A stretch of 64,000 bases of DNA from Roseivirga seohaensis (GTDB lineage Bacteria > Bacteroidota > Bacteroidia > Cytophagales > Cyclobacteriaceae): NCBI RefSeq assembly GCF_001592945.1, contig NZ_LRPB01000023.1, positions 372,001 to 436,000 on the forward strand, written 5' to 3'. Shown here in pieces: positions 8,151 through 15,650 of the stretch. The translations under genes were made by a program, and so were the position numbers. The notes under the pieces were generated by a model. That model was not told the DNA's origin, made no database searches, and was given only the letters and a program-made list of their open reading frames with translations. Each line of letters begins with the position of its first letter. Positions within the stretch are counted from its first letter, which is position 1.

Positions 8151-9995
8151 TTAACCAAAGTCTCCTCGCAGTTCTCTCAATCTTTTACGGGCTTCGGAAA
8201 CGAAAATGCTTCCTTTATATTTTTCCAGCAATTGAAGGTAAACATCCATTGCTTTTTCTTTGTCTTTTAAGTCATCCTCTAAAATAACTCCTGTTAGAAA
8301 CAGAGCGTCATCTCCTAAAATTTCAAAATAATGTGTCTGATTTATAACTCCTAAAGCGGCTAAAGCTTTATCAAAATGGCCAAGCTCTCTTTCTGTTTTT
8401 GCCATTAAAAAATATACCTCGTCAATAATTGAGTGCTTAGGATATTTTTCAATCATTTGGTTTAGAGCCACAATAGCTTCATTTTTTTGATTCTGAAAGA
8501 GTTGTAATTCAATATTGGCGTATTCTTGCATCACCACATCTGTAGAATCAAAAACGGTATTATTTTTAATTAGAATACTGAGGTTTAAGGCATCATTTGC
8601 AATTTCTCGTGATGTAGCAAGTTTTAGAATATCTAAATGACTTTGGGCAAGCTCAAACTCTCCTTTGAAGTAAGAAAGTTTCGCGCTTTTCAGTTTTGCC
8701 TCATAACCAAGGGGCTCGTCTTTAAACATTCTTTCTACTTGAGCATAGAGTAAAATTGATTCCCAAGGTTCTTCATTAAGTAGATAGATATCTGCCAAAT
8801 CCATTTTTGATTCTGCAATTACCCGATGTTTACCTACTGGTTGGTTCACATTCTCTGTTAGGATTTCGATGGCTTTTGGTATTTCATTTAAATAAAAAGC
8901 ATGCAAATGCGCAACCCTTCTATTGGCATCAATGATATTAAAAACGTCTCTTAAGTTTTCTTTATAGGCATCATATTTCACAATTAAGCTTCTAATTGCA
9001 GTAGTATCCACAGGATAGGTTTGCTTGACCACTTCTTCATCGGCCAACAAAACATAACGTTGTGCTAAATTTTTACTCGGACTATCGGGAAACTCCGTAA
9101 GTACATAATCAAATGCCTTTTGTGCTGTTTTGTATTCTTGATTTCTGAATGCAATCAAACCCACGTTAATAATATTTTCTGCATTATTCTGAAGCCTTCT
9201 ATCTAAGGCCCTAGCCTGCCGTAAGGCAGCCGCGAAATTTTTCTGCTGTAGGTGGGTCCAAACTAATAGATCGTTGTAAATAGGATTACCTGCGTCTTTC
9301 TGAATGAAATCGTACAGCGTTGTTTCAAGTGTATCTAAATCTTCAGGTTCTGTAAGTACTCGTTGAAATGAGTTTTTAACATAGCTCAAGTTTTGTGGCT
9401 GCGATTTTGAAAAAATGAGATATTCTAAAACCATCTCCTGCTTTTGATTCATTAACTGGTAAGCATTTGCCAATTCTAATGAAAACATTTCAGGCCGGTT
9501 CATTGCTTTTCTTCCTTGCTGATAAGTTTCTAGGGCCTTTTCTCTTAAGTTTTTTTCAAAGAATACCTGAGCTAAGAATCTTATACCATTTGTTTTCTGA
9601 TTTTCTCCGGCATCCTTCGCTTGCTCAGCAATTATGTCATCAAATACTTGCTCTGACTTTCCCTCTTCTTTTTGACTTTTGTAGAGCATTCCCAAATCTA
9701 CCTTATAGAAGAAGTTTTCTGGATTATCTTTAATTACACCCTTTAGGTACTTTTCGGCTTCTTTAAATTCTTCTTCGCTTAAAAGTAATTTTAAATAGTT
9801 GTCGTGTATTCTAGGAATGTTTGAGTTGTTCTTGGCTAATTTTTTATACTCAGTTAATGCCTTCTCAAACTCTCCTTGCTCGTAATATTCATTTGCAAGT
9901 GCAATGGCATCAACTTGCGAAAATGCAGCACTAGTGATAAGTATCATAAATAGAAAAAGAGCTGTCTTCCTCATAGTTGTTAACATTTTCAACAC
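8151..9995 (-). CDS. Exported tetratricopeptide-repeat protein
   Basis: 614 residues with an N-terminal signal peptide (about residues 8-26, ending in AAFSQ) followed by TPR units nearly to the C-terminus, for example YYEQGEFEKALTEYKKLAK, AAQKAFDY and KALAALGVI. A TPR scaffold in the periplasm is likely; partner and role are unknown. Start choice is between M1 and the internal methionines M4 and M8 ahead of the signal peptide (MLKMLTTMRKTALF); the last fits a signal peptide best. It is the first gene to the left of the putative origin segment and reads away from it. Confidence 0.8.
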   Translation of the reverse strand: MLKMLTTMRKTALFLFMILITSAAFSQVDAIALANEYYEQGEFEKALTEYKKLAKNNSNIPRIHDNYLKLLLSEEEFKEAEKYLKGVIKDNPENFFYKVDLGMLYKSQKEEGKSEQVFDDIIAEQAKDAGENQKTNGIRFLAQVFFEKNLREKALETYQQGRKAMNRPEMFSLELANAYQLMNQKQEMVLEYLIFSKSQPQNLSYVKNSFQRVLTEPEDLDTLETTLYDFIQKDAGNPIYNDLLVWTHLQQKNFAAALRQARALDRRLQNNAENIINVGLIAFRNQEYKTAQKAFDYVLTEFPDSPSKNLAQRYVLLADEEVVKQTYPVDTTAIRSLIVKYDAYKENLRDVFNIIDANRRVAHLHAFYLNEIPKAIEILTENVNQPVGKHRVIAESKMDLADIYLLNEEPWESILLYAQVERMFKDEPLGYEAKLKSAKLSYFKGEFELAQSHLDILKLATSREIANDALNLSILIKNNTVFDSTDVVMQEYANIELQLFQNQKNEAIVALNQMIEKYPKHSIIDEVYFLMAKTERELGHFDKALAALGVINQTHYFEILGDDALFLTGVILEDDLKDKEKAMDVYLQLLEKYKGSIFVSEARKRLRELRGDFG

Positions 9996-10366
9996 GGTAG
10001 TAATTAAATATAGTTAATTGATTAAAGATAATTATTCTCTATTAAGACTGTGGATATGTGTACAACTTGATTCCCCACATTTGTTCTTCAAATCTGTTGG
10101 TAAGTTGTATAGAGTATTTCATTTATGCACATCTTATTAACTTACAAATTACTGATTATTAGTTAGTTATTTTTTTATGTGAATAGCGATCAATTTTGTG
10201 GATAATAATTACTGACTTTTAAAATGTGGATGGGGTTCTTAAAATTACTTGAAAGGTTACGAATTTATCCACTTGGCTTTAAGTGGGCACTGATGAATGT
10301 GGAGTAGTGTGGATTGTAGTTGGTCTATCCTCGTTCTTATTCACAGTTAATCCTTGTTATTCACAG
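9996..10366. other. Putative replication origin segment with DnaA-box cluster
   Basis: A 351-bp gene-free, AT-rich stretch between two minus-strand genes, extending slightly into the 3' end of the right one. Matches to the DnaA box TTATNCACA: exact at 10197-10205 (minus, TGTGGATAA), 10337-10345 and 10357-10365 (plus, TTATTCACA); one mismatch at 10049-10057 (TGTGGATAT) and 10265-10273 (TTATCCACT); weaker at 10225, 10298 and 10308. Between boxes, 10140-10195 is a run of A/T suited to unwinding. mnmG (gidA), a frequent origin neighbour, and two parS sites lie within 2.5-4.5 kb. Function as oriC is inferred; both flanking genes point left, and no skew could be computed. Confidence 0.55.
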
Positions 10367-11978
10367 TGTGAGAAATGTTTATATCGCCTATTTCCCAGTT
10401 CTTTTTAACGCTAATGGTTTTGCTTTTCGAAATGGGATCTGTGTAGAATATTATGGATTCTGAAGGTGTTCTTGTAAGTATATTTCCAACATCATGTCTT
10501 TTATTATTGTTGGTATCGATAATCATTCTCACTTTATAATTACCTGCATCAAGGTTGTTGAAGGTGTAATTCTTAATGTTATACAGCTCACGAATTACGT
10601 TTCCTTGATTATTTATTAATTGTATGATGAAGTGAGGAGCATCTGTTGTTATGGTGCCCTGTATTAGCCCTGAGTCTTCTGATTTGGCTACTTGAAATGC
10701 TTTTTGAATGAGTGATGATGTATCTGCTTCAACACTTACAAATGCTCCTTTTTCGAAAATGGCTTGTAATTGCTCACCAGGTTCTATATAGTTGCTTGCA
10801 TTTAAGGTCCAGGAAATTTCTGTTTTTGATCTGTTCCATGTCATCAATGAATCAGGTATGGAAAATTGATTGAGACTATCTTTTTGAAGAATTACTTTCT
10901 CAGAATTATAAGCTACTATGGGTTTGTTAAATGCTACTTTAAGATTGAAGATATTTGAAATATAAGGGCTTGATGGATATATGTCGTGCGTTAGCTTATC
11001 TCCTTCCAAGTTGGATTCGTTGAAATAGAGTTTAACAATTTGTTTCAATCTGCTGTCAATAGAATCATTTGCGTTTATGACCAAGTTGGTGGAATCACCA
11101 TAAGTTTCCATCGTATTGTAAATTCTAATTTTGTCGGGACTATATAAATGATGGCTTAGAGGTATATCGCTTTCTAATTCATAAGATGTAATGGGTTTGT
11201 TGAAAGTGATATCGTAGTATTTTCCGAAATGGCGATTCGTTTTGATAGCCAAAGGAAGAACATTGAGTCTTTGTAATGAGAATGATTGTTGAGCGATATT
11301 CTCTGTTAGATATACCGTGTCCATCAGAAAACCATAAAGCTCTTTTTCAGTATCGGCTTTAGAATTATTGTTTTTATCTACTGCTGCATACACTAAGAAA
11401 TTTCCGGAAGGAAGGTTTTGGAATTTATAGTTTCCTGCCGTGTCGGTTTTTGTTAAATATAGAGCGGCTCCAGAAGTGATATTCAACGTGTCGGAAGCCG
11501 GATACAATGAAACGAGTGCTTGTTTTACTGGTTCAGATGTATATAAATTGGTTATTTTTCCTGAAATGGATAATGAGTCAATTGTTTCACCAGTTGAAAA
11601 ACTGAGATAAAGGTTTTCAGGAATATTGCCTTCATTTAGGTCTACTATTGTATTTCCGAAGTTAAAGGAATAGGTAGTGTTTGCTCTCCACGCGCTATCG
11701 AATAACAATTGTACAGTATTACGTTTGATTTTTGTCTTAAAGTTACCACCTATTGAAGGTGTAATGATCAGGTTGTTCTCAATAGATTTTGTAGTAACTG
11801 CTTCGTTGAAAACTAGTGTTACTGTTTTTTGATTGTATTGAGTTTGACCATCACTTGGGTTGGAAGTAATTAGAATGGGTGGATCTTTATCTTCAGGTCC
11901 GCCAGTTGGTGATGATATACGGGCACAACCTAGTATTGATAATAGTATGGCAGTGGAAAGCATCTGTATTCTTGTCAT
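10347..11978 (-). CDS. Ig-like (Big_5) domain lipoprotein
   Basis: 543 residues. The signal peptide ends in a lipobox (LLSILGC, Cys at about residue 18). Directly after it, GGPEDKDPP followed by NPSDGQTQYNQKTVTLVFNE is the typical start of a Big_5 Ig-like domain as found in Bacteroidota surface lipoproteins; a carboxypeptidase-regulatory-like beta-sandwich (SISGKITNLYTSEPVKQALVSL) follows. Probably anchored in the outer membrane; function unknown. Its ATG overlaps the stop of the methyltransferase gene by 4 bp, so the two are translationally coupled. Its last codons contain one of the DnaA-box matches. Confidence 0.82.
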   Translation of the reverse strand: MTRIQMLSTAILLSILGCARISSPTGGPEDKDPPILITSNPSDGQTQYNQKTVTLVFNEAVTTKSIENNLIITPSIGGNFKTKIKRNTVQLLFDSAWRANTTYSFNFGNTIVDLNEGNIPENLYLSFSTGETIDSLSISGKITNLYTSEPVKQALVSLYPASDTLNITSGAALYLTKTDTAGNYKFQNLPSGNFLVYAAVDKNNNSKADTEKELYGFLMDTVYLTENIAQQSFSLQRLNVLPLAIKTNRHFGKYYDITFNKPITSYELESDIPLSHHLYSPDKIRIYNTMETYGDSTNLVINANDSIDSRLKQIVKLYFNESNLEGDKLTHDIYPSSPYISNIFNLKVAFNKPIVAYNSEKVILQKDSLNQFSIPDSLMTWNRSKTEISWTLNASNYIEPGEQLQAIFEKGAFVSVEADTSSLIQKAFQVAKSEDSGLIQGTITTDAPHFIIQLINNQGNVIRELYNIKNYTFNNLDAGNYKVRMIIDTNNNKRHDVGNILTRTPSESIIFYTDPISKSKTISVKKNWEIGDINISHTVNNKD

Positions 11979-12856
11979 TTTCTGAGGATATAGATTAAAC
12001 TGCTGTATTCGCCATTGCTGTTCGCTTTGCTATTGGATTTAAATCCATTTAATATTCCGCGAACTAGAGTCATAGAATTGCCCAAATATTTTTCTGAAAG
12101 CATACTTACGTAAAAAGCATCAAACACCATTGGTTCAATTTTATCAATTTTTAGGCCATGTTGTTTAGCTAATTGATTTACACTTGTTCTATCGAAATGA
12201 TAAAGATGTCTGGGTACATCATAACCAGCCCAATGCTGTTTGTAGTGCTTCGCATCATATGATTTATGATTAGGAAGTGCTAATAATAATATTCCATTTG
12301 GTTTGAGTTGATTGATCAATAACCCTAACACGGAGTTAAGGTTATGTACATGTTCTAAAACATGAAATAAGGTGATTACATCGTAAGAATTATCTTTAAT
12401 TGATTCTAAATTATGTAGAATCAACTTCTGAATTGATTTATTATTATGAGATAAGGCATTTTGATCTGGTTCATAGCCTTTAGATATCCAGCCCTTATTT
12501 GAAGTATAATCTATAAAATGACCAGTTCCTGAACCGTAATCTAAATGATGAATTTGTGAGGTCTGGTGGAGCTGCGATTTAATAAGTCTATATTTTTTTC
12601 CAAGCGTATATGATCTTACTAGTTTGTATAGAAGGCTAGAAAGACTTTTGGTTTTATTGGAATGCGAAATATAATCTACGGATTTATAATAAGGGGCTAT
12701 TTCTGTTTGTGTAGGTCTTGGATTGGTAAAGACTAAATGGCATGAAGTGCACTTCTGAAGTTGAAACTCTTCATGGCTCAAGAAATGATCATTGATTTTC
12801 AAATAGTTTTCAAACTGGGCATTTCCGCAGAGTGGACATTCCTCTAATCTTTCCAT
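11975..12856 (-). CDS. Class I SAM-dependent methyltransferase with N-terminal zinc ribbon
   Basis: 293 residues. The N-terminus has two CxxC pairs (CPLCG and CTSCH, about residues 8-39) that probably bind zinc. The methyltransferase core follows, with the SAM-binding motif LDYGSGTGHFIDY and motif FHVLEHVHN, typical of Methyltransf_23 proteins. The substrate is unknown; such zinc-ribbon methyltransferases often act on sugars or quinone-like small molecules. It starts 3 bp before the mnmG end and overlaps the downstream lipoprotein by 4 bp, so it is part of the mnmG transcript. Confidence 0.82.
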   Translation of the reverse strand: MERLEECPLCGNAQFENYLKINDHFLSHEEFQLQKCTSCHLVFTNPRPTQTEIAPYYKSVDYISHSNKTKSLSSLLYKLVRSYTLGKKYRLIKSQLHQTSQIHHLDYGSGTGHFIDYTSNKGWISKGYEPDQNALSHNNKSIQKLILHNLESIKDNSYDVITLFHVLEHVHNLNSVLGLLINQLKPNGILLLALPNHKSYDAKHYKQHWAGYDVPRHLYHFDRTSVNQLAKQHGLKIDKIEPMVFDAFYVSMLSEKYLGNSMTLVRGILNGFKSNSKANSNGEYSSLIYILRK

Positions 12857-12859
12857 GTT

Positions 12860-14725
12860 TTATTTACCCATATATACCATAAGTACTGAAATATCTGCTG
12901 GCGAAACTCCACTTATTCTTGAAGCTTGCCCAATTGTAGATGGCTTTATTTTCTTGAATTTCTCTCGAGCTTCAGCAGATAAAGCACTAATGGAATCGAA
13001 ATCGAAATCATTTTGAATAGTATGGTTTTCTAAACTGTTGATTTTCTCTGCCAACTTTTCTTCTTTATCTATATAGTCTTCGTATTTGATAAGAATGTCA
13101 ACCTGTTCTAGAATTTCATGATCATACTTTGCCAAGTAGTTTGCAAGCTCTTCATCGAATGCTGGTAGATCATAAATATTGATTTGTGGCCGCTTTAACA
13201 GCTTGGCATAATTGGTTCGGTGTTCTATAGTTGCTGTACCAAGCGCAGCGAGGGCTGGATTAGCTTTGTCTGGGTCGATCTTCTTTTGTCGAATATCATT
13301 TAGCAGTTTCGAAACAGACTTCTTTTTCTCTTCAACATTTGTAAGTCTTTCGTCTGAGGCCAATCCAAGTTTATGACCTTTGGCCGTAAGGCGAATATCT
13401 GCATTATCTTGTCGTAAGAGTATTCTGTATTCGGCTCTAGAAGTAAACATTCTGTAAGGTTCATCAGTACCTTTATTAATCAGGTCATCAATTAATACTC
13501 CGATATAGGCTTCAGACCTTCCTAAAACAAAAGGTTCTTTATCGTGTGTTTTATTATGCGCATTAATTCCAGCCATTAACCCTTGGCAAGCTGCTTCTTC
13601 GTAACCGGTGGTTCCGTTAATTTGGCCAGCAAAGTACAGGTTTTGAATAAGGTTGGTTTCGAGAGTCGTACTTAACTGTGTTGGGGGAAAGTAGTCATAC
13701 TCAATAGCATAACCTGGTCTGAACATTTTGGCATTTTCAAAACCAGCTATTTTACGTATTGCCTTAAACTGTACGTCTTCTGGTAATGATGTTGAAAACC
13801 CATTGACATAGATTTCAACAGTGTCCCAGCCTTCTGGTTCAACAAAGATTTGATGTCTCGTTCTTTCGGCAAAACGATTGATTTTATCTTCTATAGATGG
13901 GCAATAGCGCGGTCCTAAACCTTGAATTCTACCATTGAACATTGGCGATCTGTCGAAACCAGTTTCCAAGATTGCGTGTACTTCTGGATTGGTATAGGTG
14001 ATATAGCAACTTTTTTGTTGAAGCAACGGTGTAGTTGAAGGAGAAAAAGAGAATTTTCCAGGCACATCGTCACCCTTTTGTTCTTCCATTTTGGAATAGT
14101 CTAAAGATCGACCATCTACTCTTGGAGGTGTTCCAGTCTTCATTCTGCCTGATTCAAATCCAAGCTGAACGAGTTGTTCAGTGATTCCTTTAGATGCTCC
14201 TTCTCCTGTTCTACCACCACCAAATTGTTTTTCACCAATATGAATGAGGCCATTAAGAAAAGTGCCATTCGTAAGCACAACAGATTTTGATCTAATCTCA
14301 ATACCCATTCCGGTGGTAATACCTACTGCAGTATTGTTTTCTACAATAATGCCAGTGACCATCTCTTGCCAAAAATCGATATTAGGATTACGCTCTAGTG
14401 CCAATCGCCATTCTTCCGCAAACCTCATTCGGTCACTTTGAGTACGTGGGCTCCACATTGCCGGACCTTTGGACTTGTTGAGCATCCTGAATTGGATCAT
14501 AGATTTATCGGTAATAATTCCCGACATACCTCCAAGTGCATCTATTTCTCTTACAATTTGTCCTTTTGCTACCCCGCCCATTGCGGGATTACATGACATT
14601 TGAGCTATGGTATTCATGTTCATGGTTACTAAAAGAACCTTTGAACCCATAGTTGCAGCAGCATTTGCAGCTTCGCAACCAGCGTGGCCAGCACCAACAA
14701 CTATGACATCGTATTGATTGAACAT
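12860..14725 (-). CDS. mnmG: tRNA uridine-5-carboxymethylaminomethyl modification enzyme MnmG (GidA)
   Basis: With MnmE, this FAD enzyme adds the carboxymethylaminomethyl group to U34 of certain tRNAs. The FAD-binding motif GAGHAGCEAA is at residues 11-20, followed by the family blocks MSCNPAMGGVAKG, GTGMEG-like GTFLNGLIHIG, RTGEGAS, and RFAERTRHQIFVEPEG. The chosen ATG at 14725 gives 621 residues starting MFNQYDVIVVGAG, the normal family length and N-terminus. An in-frame GTG at 14749 would add 8 residues but falls inside a parS site and is less likely. mnmG is often close to oriC, which agrees with the DnaA boxes and parS sites here. Confidence 0.96.
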   Translation of the reverse strand: MFNQYDVIVVGAGHAGCEAANAAATMGSKVLLVTMNMNTIAQMSCNPAMGGVAKGQIVREIDALGGMSGIITDKSMIQFRMLNKSKGPAMWSPRTQSDRMRFAEEWRLALERNPNIDFWQEMVTGIIVENNTAVGITTGMGIEIRSKSVVLTNGTFLNGLIHIGEKQFGGGRTGEGASKGITEQLVQLGFESGRMKTGTPPRVDGRSLDYSKMEEQKGDDVPGKFSFSPSTTPLLQQKSCYITYTNPEVHAILETGFDRSPMFNGRIQGLGPRYCPSIEDKINRFAERTRHQIFVEPEGWDTVEIYVNGFSTSLPEDVQFKAIRKIAGFENAKMFRPGYAIEYDYFPPTQLSTTLETNLIQNLYFAGQINGTTGYEEAACQGLMAGINAHNKTHDKEPFVLGRSEAYIGVLIDDLINKGTDEPYRMFTSRAEYRILLRQDNADIRLTAKGHKLGLASDERLTNVEEKKKSVSKLLNDIRQKKIDPDKANPALAALGTATIEHRTNYAKLLKRPQINIYDLPAFDEELANYLAKYDHEILEQVDILIKYEDYIDKEEKLAEKINSLENHTIQNDFDFDSISALSAEAREKFKKIKPSTIGQASRISGVSPADISVLMVYMGK

Positions 14726-14741
14726 ATAATTTTCTTCTTGA

Positions 14742-14757
14742 TGTTTCACGTGGAACA
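14742..14757. promoter_or_regulatory. parS: parS centromere site 1
   Basis: TGTTTCACGTGGAACA, a 16-bp near-palindrome that matches the parS consensus bound by chromosomal ParB (Spo0J). It lies 17 bp upstream of the mnmG ATG. ParB loads here, spreads, and recruits SMC and ParA for origin segregation. Sites of this type are usually near oriC. Confidence 0.88.
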
Positions 14758-14787
14758 GTTCTACAATGCTAGTTGATTGCGTTACAG

Positions 14788-14803
14788 TGTTTCACGTGGA
14801 ACA
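14788..14803. promoter_or_regulatory. parS: parS centromere site 2
   Basis: A second copy, TGTTTCACGTGGAACA, identical in all 16 bases to the first and in the same orientation, 46 bp centre to centre. Both sit in the 87-bp gap between ybeY and mnmG. An exact repeat of a 16-bp sequence in one short gap cannot be chance. Confidence 0.88.
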
Positions 14804-14812
14804 GTTGATTTT

Positions 14813-15241
14813 TTAATTGATTTGTAAAGATAGATAAGCTTCTTCTTTTTCTCTCATGAGCTGTTGCTCTTCTTCTGTCTTGTCGTTATAACCGATGAGG
14901 TGAAGTAAGCCATGTGCGAGAACTCTTTTGAGTTCAAGTTCGAAGGATACATTTTGATCAGAGGCATTTTCTGTTACCCTGTCAATCGAGATGAAAATGT
15001 CAGATTCTATTGGGTCTTCTGGGTTATCGCGATTATCAAAAGTGATAATGTCTGTATAATAATCGTGATCTAAATACTCTTGATTGATTTTCAATAGATA
15101 ATCATCTGAGCAGAAAACATAGCTAATCTCTTCTATCGAACTATTTTCGGCCTCTGCAATGCGCTGTAGCCAAGCAATTATTTGATCTTCTGATTTTAAA
15201 GTGAAGTCAATGTCTTCAGAAAAGAAGTTAATATTGTCCAT
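14813..15241 (-). CDS. ybeY: Endoribonuclease YbeY (16S rRNA maturation)
   Basis: 142 residues, the full size of the family. The metal site motif HGLLHLIGYND has H110 and H114 with D120 in place of the third His found in E. coli, a substitution I believe is common in Bacteroidota. YbeY takes part in 16S rRNA 3'-end processing and ribosome quality control. Its ATG overlaps the stop of the preceding ATPase gene by one base, so the two are coupled. The gap to mnmG holds the two parS sites. Confidence 0.93.
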   Translation of the reverse strand: MDNINFFSEDIDFTLKSEDQIIAWLQRIAEAENSSIEEISYVFCSDDYLLKINQEYLDHDYYTDIITFDNRDNPEDPIESDIFISIDRVTENASDQNVSFELELKRVLAHGLLHLIGYNDKTEEEQQLMREKEEAYLSLQIN

Positions 15242-15642
15242 TAATTAAGGTAGAACGTAAGTTTAACTTCTTGTCCGTTATCATTGAAAGCAACTTCGTC
15301 AGCTAAATGCTTCATTAAGAAGATACCTCTTCCACCTGGTTTAGCTAAGTTTTCAGGTGCCGTTGGATCGGGTAAGTTGTTGATAACAAACCCTTTACCT
15401 TCATCTTTTATCATAAATGTAACCGAGGTTTCTTCCAAAATCATAGAAAGATGCACGAACTTACTTTTCTCTAATTGGTTACCATGAATAATGGCATTGT
15501 TTACCGATTCGATAACGGCAATCATGATGTTTCCGTAAAGGTCATCATCTAACTGATACTTTTCTTTGGCGTTGTCTATAAAACTTTCGACAATACGAAT
15601 GTTCTCAACTAGAGAAGGAATTTCAATGCTAATAGTGTTCAT
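15241..15642 (-). CDS. RsbW/SpoIIAB-type histidine-kinase-like ATPase
   Basis: 133 residues forming only a GHKL ATP-binding fold: N-box AVIESVNNAIIHGN, G1 box IKDEGKGF, and GGRGIFLMKHLADEV. There is no phosphoacceptor histidine or sensor domain. Proteins of this kind act as anti-sigma factors or serine kinases in partner-switching systems with STAS-domain antagonists. No sigma factor or STAS protein is nearby, so the partner is unknown. It lies 8 bp after the DUF4175 gene and overlaps ybeY by one base. This gene-ybeY-mnmG order suggests one transcript. Confidence 0.82.
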   Translation of the reverse strand: MNTISIEIPSLVENIRIVESFIDNAKEKYQLDDDLYGNIMIAVIESVNNAIIHGNQLEKSKFVHLSMILEETSVTFMIKDEGKGFVINNLPDPTAPENLAKPGGRGIFLMKHLADEVAFNDNGQEVKLTFYLN

Positions 15643-15650
15643 GTAGAGAA

